Of a stretch of 64,000 nucleotides of DNA, positions 50,259-59,147 are shown in pieces. The translations under genes were made by a program, and so were the position numbers. Origin of the DNA: Duganella sp. BJB476 (GTDB lineage: Bacteria > Pseudomonadota > Gammaproteobacteria > Burkholderiales > Burkholderiaceae_D); NCBI RefSeq assembly GCF_003416895.1, contig NZ_QVIO01000005.1, forward strand, positions 248,001 through 312,000, written 5' to 3'. Within the stretch, counting starts at the first letter, position 1. Every line of letters begins with the position of its first letter. Below the pieces are notes generated by a model. The model made no database searches. It was not told the origin of the DNA and saw nothing but the letters and a program-made list of their open reading frames with translations.

Positions 50259-53051
50259 TTGTCCTCACAGCGCAAAAATATGCGGTCGCCGGCTTATCTG
50301 CGCTTTCGGCGACGTCTGATCACCGGCCTTTTCCTCATGGCTGCGCTTGCCATTGCTGTTGTCGTTTCTCAATTCCGCACCGCCTACGTCGAACGTGAAC
50401 TCGCGGTCAAAACCCAGACCGAGCACTACGTCAAAGCGATGGAAGCGCATGTGCTGTACTCGATACAGTCGGTCGACTTGTCGCTGATGGGATTTGCCAA
50501 CGCCATCAAAGTTCTGACTCCCCAACAGCGACGGTCACCGGAAACAATGTCGGAGCTGTTGTCCTCGCGCGGTTCAGGTTTCAACAGCGAGTACTGGATC
50601 AGTTTTCTTGATGCCAAAGGCGATGCGATCGCCACCTCCACCGGCAACAATATTTCCGGCACCCGATACGGTGATCGCGATTACTTCAAAGCCCACCTGA
50701 ATGTCGCCATGCGTGGCAAATTGTTCATCGGCGAACCGTCGATAGGACGACGCAGCAACCAAAGACTGTTTTTTCTCAGCCGTCGTGTGGAAAGCGCCAA
50801 GGGTGAATTCCTGGGAGTGATCGTCGCGCCCCTCAACGTCAACCGCTACGTCACGGTGTTTGAAAATTCGCGTTTCAACTCAGATATCTCGATTACGCTG
50901 CTACACAGCGGCGGCAAAGTGATCGCAGGTGTGCCCAATTTTGAACAATCGTTTGCACGCGATCAGGGACCGACCGACCTGTTCGACAACGTACGCCGCG
51001 CCAGTTCGGGGACTTTCAAAACAGTCAGCAGTGCCGACAGCCTTACCCGCGTGTTCAGTTATCGGGTGTTTGAAAACCTTCCCTTGATCATCGTCGTTGG
51101 CAGCAACGATGCGGAATCAGCCAGGCTACTCCAGCAAAACTATCTGATTGCCGGCGCTGGTTTGATCATGCTGCTGATACTGATGGCAGGCGCCGGTCAT
51201 TTTTCGCTGCGCACCTACACCAAGCAGGAGGAACGCGAACTGCGCTTCCGCGCCCTGTACGCCGCCAGTCGGGAAATGGAGCAAAAGCTGCTGGCCAACG
51301 AGGAAGAACGCAAGAAAAACGAAGAATCCATGAAACTGGCTGCCCTGCTTTTCCAAAACAGCGGCGAAGGCATGATGGTCACCGACGCCGATGGACGCAT
51401 ATTGACCGTGAATCCAGCCTTCTCCCTGTTGAGCGGCTATACGGAAAAAGAAGTCATCGGCCACCGCGGCTATGAATTGACGACCAACCGCCAGGACATC
51501 AACTTCTTCACCCGCATGTTTGAATCGATCGCCCAAACCGGACAATGGGAAGGCGAACTCTGGCATCAGCATAAAGACGGCGATGAGTACCTGGTCGCGA
51601 TGCGCTTCAACACCGTCTACGACGAGGTCGGCAATCCATTCCGCTACGTGGCGCTGCTGAGCGACATCACGAAAAAGAAAGCATCGGAAGAATTGATCTG
51701 GCGCCAGGCCAATTTCGATGCGCTGACCGGCTTGCCGAACCGGCGCATGTTCCACGAGCATTTGCGCCAGGAAATGAAAAAAACCGACCGCTCCCATCTG
51801 CCGATGGCGCTGGTTTTCATGGATCTTGACCACTTCAAGGAAATTAACGACACCCTGGGCCACGATAAAGGCGATTTGCTGCTCAAAGAAGTGGCAAGCC
51901 GTTTGTCCAGCACCGTGCGCGGCACCGATACGGTGGCGCGATTGGGCGGTGACGAATTCACCATCATCCTCAGCGAGTTGCGTAACGCCGGCGATGTGGT
52001 GCGCACAGCCCAGGAAATTCTCAAGCAAATGAGCACGCCGTTCAACCTGGGTAATGACGGCGACAAGCATATTGCCCGTATTTCGAGCAGCATCGGCATC
52101 ACGCTCTACCCTGAAGACGGCGCCGATGCTGATACTTTAATCAAAAACGCCGACCAGGCCATGTACGCAGCCAAGCAACAGGGCCGCAACCGCTTCAATT
52201 ATTTCGCTCCGTTCATGCAGGAAGCCACCCGCGTGCGCATGACCCTGGTCAACGAATTGCGCGAAGCGGTCAATCACAACGAACTGCGGATCTTGTTCCA
52301 GCCGATTATCGACCTGGCCAGCGGCAAGATTTGCAAGGCGGAAGCACTGGTGCGATGGCAGCACCCGGTGCGCGGACTGCTGAATCCTGCTGAATTTATC
52401 AGCATCGCCGAAAGCAGCGGCATGATCGTCGGCATCGGCGACTGGGTTTTCAAGCAGGCGGCACAGGAAGTGCAGAAATTACAGGCGCTGGGATTGCCCG
52501 ATTTCCAGGTCAGCGTGAACAAATCGGCCTGGCAGTTCCGCGACGACGGCAGCAACTACCAGCAATGGCTGGATTTTCTCGAGGAACTGCACCTGAATGC
52601 CAACAGCATCATCATCGAAGTGACGGAAAACCTGCTTTTGGACACCGCCAACTCGGTTTCGGAACGAATGTTGGCTTTCCAGCATGCTCACATGCAGATT
52701 TCACTGGACGATTTCGGCACCGGCTACTGCTCGGTGGCGTTTTTGAAGCGATTCGATATCGATTACATCAAAATCGATCCAACTTTTGTCTCAAATCTGT
52801 CCAGCGGCACCGACGGCATCGTGCTTTGCGAGGCAATTATCGCCATGGCGCACAAGCTGAACATCAAAGTAATCGCCGAAGGCATCGAAACGCCTCAACA
52901 ACTGGCGGCTCTGACAGCCGCAGGATGCGATTTAGGGCAGGGATACCTGATTTCCAAGCCGATTTCAGGCGAAGAACTGGAAAAACAGATCAAAAGTGAG
53001 CAGGCACCTGTGAATAACTCGCTGGATATCCACAGGACGACTTGTGAGTAA
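50259..53051 (+). CDS. Membrane-bound PAS-GGDEF-EAL c-di-GMP signalling protein
   Basis: A 930-residue sensor: helix 1 (about 20-37), a periplasmic dCache-like domain (about 40-290), helix 2 (about 295-315), PAS (about 355-475), GGDEF (about 485-645) and EAL (about 660-905). GGDEF is intact (RLGGDEFT) with an RxxD inhibitory site (RGTD) five residues before it. EAL is intact (AEALVRW) with the metal/catalytic DDFGTGY and AEGIET. So both synthesis and hydrolysis of c-di-GMP look possible. The start is TTG at 50259 with GGAG six bases upstream; an ATG at 50280 lacks one. Its last about 14 codons lie inside origin-like module B. Confidence 0.9.
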   Translation: MSSQRKNMRSPAYLRFRRRLITGLFLMAALAIAVVVSQFRTAYVERELAVKTQTEHYVKAMEAHVLYSIQSVDLSLMGFANAIKVLTPQQRRSPETMSELLSSRGSGFNSEYWISFLDAKGDAIATSTGNNISGTRYGDRDYFKAHLNVAMRGKLFIGEPSIGRRSNQRLFFLSRRVESAKGEFLGVIVAPLNVNRYVTVFENSRFNSDISITLLHSGGKVIAGVPNFEQSFARDQGPTDLFDNVRRASSGTFKTVSSADSLTRVFSYRVFENLPLIIVVGSNDAESARLLQQNYLIAGAGLIMLLILMAGAGHFSLRTYTKQEERELRFRALYAASREMEQKLLANEEERKKNEESMKLAALLFQNSGEGMMVTDADGRILTVNPAFSLLSGYTEKEVIGHRGYELTTNRQDINFFTRMFESIAQTGQWEGELWHQHKDGDEYLVAMRFNTVYDEVGNPFRYVALLSDITKKKASEELIWRQANFDALTGLPNRRMFHEHLRQEMKKTDRSHLPMALVFMDLDHFKEINDTLGHDKGDLLLKEVASRLSSTVRGTDTVARLGGDEFTIILSELRNAGDVVRTAQEILKQMSTPFNLGNDGDKHIARISSSIGITLYPEDGADADTLIKNADQAMYAAKQQGRNRFNYFAPFMQEATRVRMTLVNELREAVNHNELRILFQPIIDLASGKICKAEALVRWQHPVRGLLNPAEFISIAESSGMIVGIGDWVFKQAAQEVQKLQALGLPDFQVSVNKSAWQFRDDGSNYQQWLDFLEELHLNANSIIIEVTENLLLDTANSVSERMLAFQHAHMQISLDDFGTGYCSVAFLKRFDIDYIKIDPTFVSNLSSGTDGIVLCEAIIAMAHKLNIKVIAEGIETPQQLAALTAAGCDLGQGYLISKPISGEELEKQIKSEQAPVNNSLDIHRTTCE

Positions 53052-53227
53052 GGACCAAGTTGTCCAAAGGCCGCCATTTTATACAGAATTGCTCCTGAAC
53101 TGGTACAGCGTTTATGCAAGCGCTTATCTTTCTCGTAAACGGATGATTTGTAAACGTATACATGACTTATCCACAGGCTTTTGGTCGTTTACTATTACTA
53201 CTATTTTTATATAAATCCTTTGTAAAC
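53009..53227. other. oriC-like module B (second copy)
   Basis: Same element order and spacing as module A: TGTGAATAA (53009-53017), ATATCCACA (53026-53034), perfect TTATCCACA (53167-53175), CTATTACTACTA (53192-53203), TTTTTATATAAA (to about 53215), then GTAAAC (53222). Additional GTAAAC/GTTTAC at 53135, 53150, 53187 and 53320, and a TGTGGAAAA box-like sequence at 53329. The two first boxes fall within the last codons of the GGDEF-EAL gene; the rest lies in the 332-bp gap before mtnN. Spacing to module A elements differs by only 0-2 bp. Confidence 0.7.
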
Positions 53228-53383
53228 TACTAAACCCGTAAAACGCGAAATCTGAAGACCTCCTCGTGTTTTAAAAACACTCCAGACCACAAAAAACGCC
53301 TTAAAATCGATCGTTTTTTGTAAACTGCTGTGGAAAAGCAGCTCGAAATCCACAGCCTCCACCTCTACAAACCAAGGAAAACT

Positions 53384-54070
53384 ATGCGTTTAGGCATCAT
53401 CAGCGCTTTGGCTGAAGAACAGCACGGGCTGATAGAAGCCCTTGAGAGCCCCTACAAGCTCGTCCATGGCATGCGGGAGTACACGGGCGGGAAACTCTGG
53501 GAAATCGACGCTGTGTGCGTTCTATCGCGTATAGGCAAGGTTGCAGCAGCGATGACAGCTTCCATCCTTGTGGAAAAGTTCAGAGTTACCCACATCGTCT
53601 TCACCGGCGTTGCTGGAAGCGGGGATAAAAATGTACAAGTTGGTGATATCGTCGTTGCTGAAGAGCTGGTTCAGCATGATTTCGATGCCAGCCCGCTTTT
53701 TCCACAGTTTGAGATCCCGCTGACAGGCTTGTCGCGCTTCGCGACCGACACGGCCCTGACCCAGCGATTGGCTGTCGCCGCCGCACAAACCACGCGGGTA
53801 CACCGGGGATTGATCGCCAGCGGTGATCAATTCATAGGCAAACTGGCTCAAATTCAGGCCTTGAAAGCTGCTTTTCCTGATTTATTGGCAGTGGAGATGG
53901 AAGGCGCAGCGGTCGCGCAAGTGTGTTTCGAGCTGGGCATCCCGTTTGCCGTCATCCGCACGATCTCGGACAACGCCAATGACGATGCGGCCGTCGATTT
54001 CATGCATTTCATCAAAACCGTGGCTTCGCGTTATGCTTTTGAGGTGATTGAAAACTTTTGCAAGGCATAG
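53384..54070 (+). CDS. mtnN: 5'-methylthioadenosine/S-adenosylhomocysteine nucleosidase
   Basis: A 228-residue nucleosidase that hydrolyses MTA and SAH to adenine and the thioribose sugar. Seen: LGIISALAEEQHGL, VFTGVAGSGDK, the substrate-binding AVEMEGAAVAQVC with its Glu pair, and the catalytic Asp in RTISDNAND. Standard length. The ATG at 53384 has AAGGAA upstream; upstream frames begin inside module B. MTA is the by-product of the spermidine-synthase reaction encoded 37 kb away. It is followed at once by the SUMF1-domain gene. Confidence 0.92.
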   Translation: MRLGIISALAEEQHGLIEALESPYKLVHGMREYTGGKLWEIDAVCVLSRIGKVAAAMTASILVEKFRVTHIVFTGVAGSGDKNVQVGDIVVAEELVQHDFDASPLFPQFEIPLTGLSRFATDTALTQRLAVAAAQTTRVHRGLIASGDQFIGKLAQIQALKAAFPDLLAVEMEGAAVAQVCFELGIPFAVIRTISDNANDDAAVDFMHFIKTVASRYAFEVIENFCKA

Positions 54071-54072
54071 AA

Positions 54073-54714
54073 ATGGTGATCATCCCGGCAGGGACCATCG
54101 CAATGCGGGATGACCGAACCGGTCGCGCATGGGTAGTCGAACTTCCATCGTTTGAGATCGGCCGCTATCCGGTCACCCAGGCCGAATACGCGGCAGTCAG
54201 CGGCGCGTGGCCAGCATCCCACGATTCCCCGCACAGTCCGGTGGAAAACGTCTCCTGGATCGATGCCGTCCGGTTCTGCAACAGCTTGTCGGCTAGCGCA
54301 GGATTGAGGCTGTGCTACGAACTTCATGAAGACAGCGCCACCCGTATCCCTGGCAGCGACGGCTATCGCCTGCCCACCGAGGCGGAATGGGAATATGCAT
54401 GCCGGGCCGGCACTAACGGCCCACGTTATGGCGAACTCGACGACATCGCCTGGTACCGGGAGAATTCCGGCGGCCGTTCCTGCGTGGTCGGCCTGAAGCA
54501 GCCCAATCTGTGGGGGCTGCACGATATGCTGGGCAATGTCTGGGAATGGTGCGAAGACCAGTACGACCCCGCGGTCTATGGCTTGTATCGGGTATTCCGG
54601 GGTGGCGGCTGGTCGGATGTCGAACGCGGTTGCCTGGCGACGAACCGCCGCCGCAGCCATCCCACCTATGCCATTGACGATCTCGGATTCAGGGTCGTCA
54701 GATCGCAGGCGTAA
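54073..54714 (+). CDS. SUMF1/formylglycine-generating-enzyme-fold protein
   Basis: A 213-residue protein with the SUMF1 (FGE-sulfatase, PF03781) fold: MVIIPAGT, EIGRYPVTQAEYAAV, PVENVSWIDAVRFCN, YRLPTEAEWEYACRAGT, GNVWEWCED and RVFRGGGW. The C-terminal region reads RGCLATNRRR, without the two-cysteine pattern of true formylglycine-generating enzymes, so catalysis of that reaction is doubtful. The ATG at 54073 is chosen; an upstream TTG at 54058 overlaps mtnN. It is 2 bp after mtnN and so co-transcribed. Its binding partner is unknown. Confidence 0.78.
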   Translation: MVIIPAGTIAMRDDRTGRAWVVELPSFEIGRYPVTQAEYAAVSGAWPASHDSPHSPVENVSWIDAVRFCNSLSASAGLRLCYELHEDSATRIPGSDGYRLPTEAEWEYACRAGTNGPRYGELDDIAWYRENSGGRSCVVGLKQPNLWGLHDMLGNVWEWCEDQYDPAVYGLYRVFRGGGWSDVERGCLATNRRRSHPTYAIDDLGFRVVRSQA

Positions 54715-54741
54715 AAAAAGGGCCAGGTTTTATCCTGGCCC
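54711..54741 (-). terminator. Rho-independent terminator after putA
   Basis: Stem GGGCCAGG/CCTGGCCC (54720-54727 with 54734-54741), loop TTTTAT, followed on the minus strand by seven T. It lies 28 bp beyond the putA stop. Confidence 0.85.
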
Positions 54742-54769
54742 CCAAAACAACAACAGGTAATCGTTACAG

Positions 54770-57700
54770 TTATGCGTCCAGCGTCATCAGGCTGGCGTTG
54801 CCGCCGGCTGCGGTCGTATTCACGCACAGAGCGCGCTCAGCGAGCAAACGCCACAGGGGGATGGCGCCATCCTCGTTGGTGTCGATCAAGCCCACTAGCG
54901 CCCCGCTACGGGCCGCCAGCGAGGTGCGCAGGCCGGCGACCAGCATGGTCTCCACCAATGCGATCTGGAAATCGCCAGCGAAGCTTTCCAGCGAGCCAAC
55001 CACCTGGATGCGGTCCTTGACCACCGCCGGCAGGTCCGCAGGCAGCAATTTGGACGATTCCGCCGTCAGCAACGCGATATTGCCAGTCGCCAGCGTCGCC
55101 GCGATCTGGTTCAGCAGGCCAGCTTGCGTGCCGGCTGCGCACACCACGGAACCGCGTGCGACCAGCGCCAGCGTGTTGCGTTCACCGGTCGGGCCAGGCA
55201 ATACGGTCACGCTGCCCAGCATCGTGGTACGGCTGTATTGCTCGGCCAGGGTGGCGGCACGCTCGTGGCCATGCATTTTTGACCAGACTGCCAGCGCATC
55301 CAAGCCGGGCGTCGCTTGGCTCTCGTGCTGGGCGCTGGTGATGGCGCCGCGTTGCAGACGCTTCAGGTACAGCGGACCGCCGGCTTTCGGGCCGGTGCCG
55401 GATTTGCCTTCGCCGCCGAATGGCTGGACGCCGACCACCGCGCCGACGATGTTGCGGTTGACGTAGATATTGCCGACATGCGCGCGCGAGGTGATGTAGT
55501 CGATGGTTTCATCGATGCGCGAATGCACGCCCAGGGTCAGGCCGTAGCCGCTTTCGTTGATCTGCTCGATCAGCTTCGGCAGATCGGCGCGCTTGTAGCG
55601 GATCACGTGCAGGACCGGGCCGAACACTTCCTGCGTCAGCTCGGACAGCGAACGGATCTCCAGCACGGTAGGCGGCACGAAGGTGCCGGCCGCTGTCACG
55701 CTGGAAGGCAGGTCCAGCGAGAAGTAGTTCAGCGCGGTCGCCTTCAGCTTGTTGATGTGCGCCAGCAGGTTTTGCTGGGCTTCGGCGTCGATCACCGGGC
55801 CGATGTCGGTCACGAGGCGGTCCGGGCAGCCGACTTTCAGCTCCTGCATCGCGCCCTTGAGCATTTTGATGGTCTTGTCGGCGATATCTTCCTGCAGGAA
55901 CAGCACGCGCAGCGCCGAGCAGCGCTGGCCGGCGCTGTCGAAAGCCGACGAAATCGCATCCTGCACCACTTGCTCAGGCAAGGCCGACGAATCGACGATC
56001 ATGGCATTCTGGCCACCGGTCTCGGCGATCAGCGGGATATCGGCGTTTTCAGCGACGGCGCGCTTGGCCAGGGTGCGGTTGATCAGCTGCGCCACTTCGG
56101 TCGAGCCGGTGAAGATCACTCCTTTGACGCGCGCGTCGGCGGTCAGCGCGGCGCCGACCACTTCGCCGCGGCCCGGCAGGAATTGCAGCGCGGCGCGCGG
56201 AATGCCCGCTTCGTGCAGCAGCTCGACGGCGCGGTGGGCGATCAGCGGCGTCTGCTCGGCCGGCTTGGCCAGCACCACGTTGCCGGCCGCCAGCGAGGCC
56301 GCCACCTGGCCCGTGAAGATCGCCAGCGGGAAGTTCCACGGGCTGATGCAGGTCACCGGACCCAGCGCCAGGGTGTTGGTCGAGCCATGCACTTCGCCAG
56401 CGTAGTAGCGCAGGAAATCGACCGCTTCGCGCAGCTCGGCGATGGCGTTCGGCAGCGATTTGCCGGCTTCGCGGATCGCCAGCGTCATCAGTTCCATGGC
56501 GTTGGTTTCGAACAGGTCGGCGGCGCGGTTCAGTGCATCGGCGCGCAGCGACGGTTCGGTGGTCTGCCAATCCATGGCGAAAGTGCTGGCGCTGGTCAGC
56601 GCGGTTTCAACGTCGGCGGCGCTGGCTTCCACCAGCTGGCCGACGATGTCGCTGCGTTGCGCCGGATTGCTCACGTCCTGCGTCGGCTGGCCGGCGCTCA
56701 GGCCGCCCGCCAGCAAAGGCGCGGCGCGCCAGCTGCGCGGCGCGGCCAGTGCTGCCGAAATATTACGCAGCACGTCTTCATTGGCCAGGTCGAAACCGGC
56801 CGAGTTCTTGCGGTCGCCGAACATGTCCAGCGGCAGGGCGATGCCGGTATGCGGCAGGCCGCCCTGTTCGCGCGCTTGGGCGACCGGGTCCTTGACCAGC
56901 GAGTCGACCGGGATCGCTTCGTCAACGATCTGGTTGACGAAGGACGAGTTGGCGCCGTTTTCCAGCAGGCGGCGCACCAGGTAGGCCAGTAGCGTTTCGT
57001 GGGTGCCGACCGGGGCGTAGATGCGGCAAGGCTTGTCCAGGTTGTCTTTGCCGACCACCTGGTCGTACAGCGATTCGCCCATGCCGTGCAGGCACTGGAA
57101 TTCGTAGTCGGTCACGCCGTCGCGCTTGGCCCAGGTGTAGATCGTCGACAGGGTTTGCGCGTTGTGGGTGGCGAACTGCGGATAGATCACGCCGGTCGAG
57201 CCCAGCAGCTTTTGCGCGCACACCAGGTAGGACACGTCGGTGTAGACCTTGCGGGTGTAGACCGGATAGCCGCTCATGCCGTCGACTTGGGCGCGCTTGA
57301 TTTCGGCATCCCAATACGCGCCCTTGACCAGACGCACCATGAACTTGCGGCCGCTGCGCTTGGCCAGGTCGATCAGGTAGTCGATGACGAACGGGCAACG
57401 CTTCTGGTAAGCCTGCACGACGATGCCGATGCCTTCGAAGCCGGCCAGTTCAGGGTCGTAGGCCAGTGCTTCAACCAGGTCCAGCGACAGTTCCAGGCGG
57501 TCGGCCTCTTCCGCATCGATGTTCAGGCCGATGTCGTAGTGCTTGGCCAGCAGCATCAGTTCGCGCACGCGCGGCAGCAGTTCTTCCAGCACGCGGGTGC
57601 GTTGGGCGCGGCTGTAGCGCGGGTGCAGCGCCGACAGTTTCACCGAAATGCCGGGGCCGTTCTTGATGCCGCGGCCGTTCGAGGCCTTGCCGATCGCGTG

Positions 57701-58423
57701 GATCGCGGTTTCGTAGGAAGCGTAGTATTTCTTGGCGTCGGCCTCGGTCAGCGCCGCTTCGCCCAGCATGTCGTAGGAGTAACGATAGCCGCGCGCTTCG
57801 TTGGACTGGCCGTTCTTGATTGCTTCGTCGATGGTCTGGCCGGTGACGAACTGGTTGCCCAGCATACGCATCGCCAGGTCCACGCCCTTGCGGATCAGCG
57901 GTTCGCCGCCCTTGGAAATGAGCTTGGTCAGTGCCGAGCCCAGGCCGGTTTCGCTGCTGGTGGAGACCAGCTTGCCGGTGATCAGCAGACCCCAGGTGGC
58001 GGCGTTGACGAACAGCGAAGGCGATTCGCCCAGGTGCTTGCGCCAGTCGCCCTTGCTGATTTTGTCGGCGATCAAGCGGTCGGCGGTGGCGTTGTCGGGA
58101 ATACGCAACAGTGCTTCGGCCAGGCACATCAGCGCCACGCCCTCTTCCGACGACAGCGAAAACTCGTGCATCAGGGCATCAACACCGGAGGCGCGGGTGC
58201 GCTGTTCGCGCACCGAGCTGACCAGTTTATGTGCCAGTTGCTGGGCCTGCTGCAGGGTGCCGGCATCGTTGTTTTTGATTTGTTCCAGCAGCCACTGAAC
58301 GGCGCTGACTTCATCGCGGCGATAGGCTGCCGTCACTGCTGCGCGCAGGGGAATCGGGTCGCGCAGGATTTCGGCCTGCATGGCGGCGAAAGGGGTAAAA
58401 CCGGTGGCTGCTGCTGCTTGCAT
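54770..58423 (-). CDS. putA: Bifunctional proline dehydrogenase / L-glutamate-gamma-semialdehyde dehydrogenase
   Basis: A 1217-residue PutA that oxidises proline to glutamate. N-terminal arm then a proline dehydrogenase barrel (about 170-480) with YRYSYDMLGEAALTEADA and VRLVKGAYWDAEIKRAQ; then an aldehyde dehydrogenase (about 570-1020) with SPWNFPLAIFTGQVAAS, FTGSTEVAQL, the Glu of AETGGQNAMIVD and the Cys of SAGQRCSALRV; then a C-terminal domain. There is no N-terminal ribbon-helix-helix, so unlike E. coli PutA it is not a self-repressor. The divergent Lrp-family gene is the likely regulator. Confidence 0.95.
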   Translation of the reverse strand: MQAAAATGFTPFAAMQAEILRDPIPLRAAVTAAYRRDEVSAVQWLLEQIKNNDAGTLQQAQQLAHKLVSSVREQRTRASGVDALMHEFSLSSEEGVALMCLAEALLRIPDNATADRLIADKISKGDWRKHLGESPSLFVNAATWGLLITGKLVSTSSETGLGSALTKLISKGGEPLIRKGVDLAMRMLGNQFVTGQTIDEAIKNGQSNEARGYRYSYDMLGEAALTEADAKKYYASYETAIHAIGKASNGRGIKNGPGISVKLSALHPRYSRAQRTRVLEELLPRVRELMLLAKHYDIGLNIDAEEADRLELSLDLVEALAYDPELAGFEGIGIVVQAYQKRCPFVIDYLIDLAKRSGRKFMVRLVKGAYWDAEIKRAQVDGMSGYPVYTRKVYTDVSYLVCAQKLLGSTGVIYPQFATHNAQTLSTIYTWAKRDGVTDYEFQCLHGMGESLYDQVVGKDNLDKPCRIYAPVGTHETLLAYLVRRLLENGANSSFVNQIVDEAIPVDSLVKDPVAQAREQGGLPHTGIALPLDMFGDRKNSAGFDLANEDVLRNISAALAAPRSWRAAPLLAGGLSAGQPTQDVSNPAQRSDIVGQLVEASAADVETALTSASTFAMDWQTTEPSLRADALNRAADLFETNAMELMTLAIREAGKSLPNAIAELREAVDFLRYYAGEVHGSTNTLALGPVTCISPWNFPLAIFTGQVAASLAAGNVVLAKPAEQTPLIAHRAVELLHEAGIPRAALQFLPGRGEVVGAALTADARVKGVIFTGSTEVAQLINRTLAKRAVAENADIPLIAETGGQNAMIVDSSALPEQVVQDAISSAFDSAGQRCSALRVLFLQEDIADKTIKMLKGAMQELKVGCPDRLVTDIGPVIDAEAQQNLLAHINKLKATALNYFSLDLPSSVTAAGTFVPPTVLEIRSLSELTQEVFGPVLHVIRYKRADLPKLIEQINESGYGLTLGVHSRIDETIDYITSRAHVGNIYVNRNIVGAVVGVQPFGGEGKSGTGPKAGGPLYLKRLQRGAITSAQHESQATPGLDALAVWSKMHGHERAATLAEQYSRTTMLGSVTVLPGPTGERNTLALVARGSVVCAAGTQAGLLNQIAATLATGNIALLTAESSKLLPADLPAVVKDRIQVVGSLESFAGDFQIALVETMLVAGLRTSLAARSGALVGLIDTNEDGAIPLWRLLAERALCVNTTAAGGNASLMTLDA

Positions 58424-58635
58424 TGAATACTCTCAGAAGGAAAATTTTGGCGCAGCTGATTGCAAAAAAACGCTCTGCCTGCGAGTGCTGGAGAGCGTGA
58501 ATCTGAGTCAACTGCTGATGATTCGATTGTAGTGGGATTTCTTCTGGATTAATTCTGGTATTGCAGGGGGCTAGCAATAGATTGTTTTTAGTGCGACAAT
58601 TTAACCAAATAATATTTATTTGGGAGTTCCCGGAA

Positions 58636-59091
58636 ATGTTAGACAAGATCAGCAAAAAAATCTTGATGGAATTGCAGAGCGATGGCCGCATCAGCAATGT
58701 GGAACTGGCGGCGCGGGTGAACCTGTCACCAGCCGCTTGCCTGGAACGCGTGCGCAAGTTGCACGAATCTGGCTACATCATGGGCTACACGGCACAATTG
58801 AATCCGCAGCTGCTGGATGTGTCCCTGCTCGTTTTCATCGAAGTGGTGCTCGATCGCACGACACCCGAAGTGTTCGACGCCTTCAAACATAGCGTGCAGG
58901 TGATACCGGAAGTGCTGGAGTGCCACATGGTTGCCGGCGGCTTCGACTATCTGGTCAAAGCCCGCGTCAAGGACATGGCGGCCTACCGCGAATTCCTGGG
59001 TAAAACCCTGCTCCAGAAGGGCGTACGCGAAACGCATACCTACGCCGTCATGGAAGAGGTGAAGAATACCACCAAGTTGCCCATAAAATAG
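58636..59091 (+). CDS. Lrp/AsnC-family regulator, probably of putA
   Basis: A 151-residue regulator: helix-turn-helix LDKISKKILMELQSDGRISNVELAARVNLSPAACLERVRKL (split in the family as two helices), then a RAM effector domain (about 65-150). It is divergent from putA with 212 bp between starts, the usual place of PutR-type activators. An imperfect A+T-rich palindrome around 58607-58621 just before the gene could be an autoregulatory site. The ATG at 58636 follows GGGAG; the frame open to 58561 was rejected. Confidence 0.85.
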   Translation: MLDKISKKILMELQSDGRISNVELAARVNLSPAACLERVRKLHESGYIMGYTAQLNPQLLDVSLLVFIEVVLDRTTPEVFDAFKHSVQVIPEVLECHMVAGGFDYLVKARVKDMAAYREFLGKTLLQKGVRETHTYAVMEEVKNTTKLPIK

Positions 59092-59147
59092 CATCAAGGA
59101 AATAAATTAGTCGAGACGCCCGAGGCGCCTGGTAAAACGGGGGACAG

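Noticed and set aside
56999..58426. 475-codon plus-strand frame opposite putA
   Set aside because: A shadow of putA; composition typical of reverse frames in this genome.
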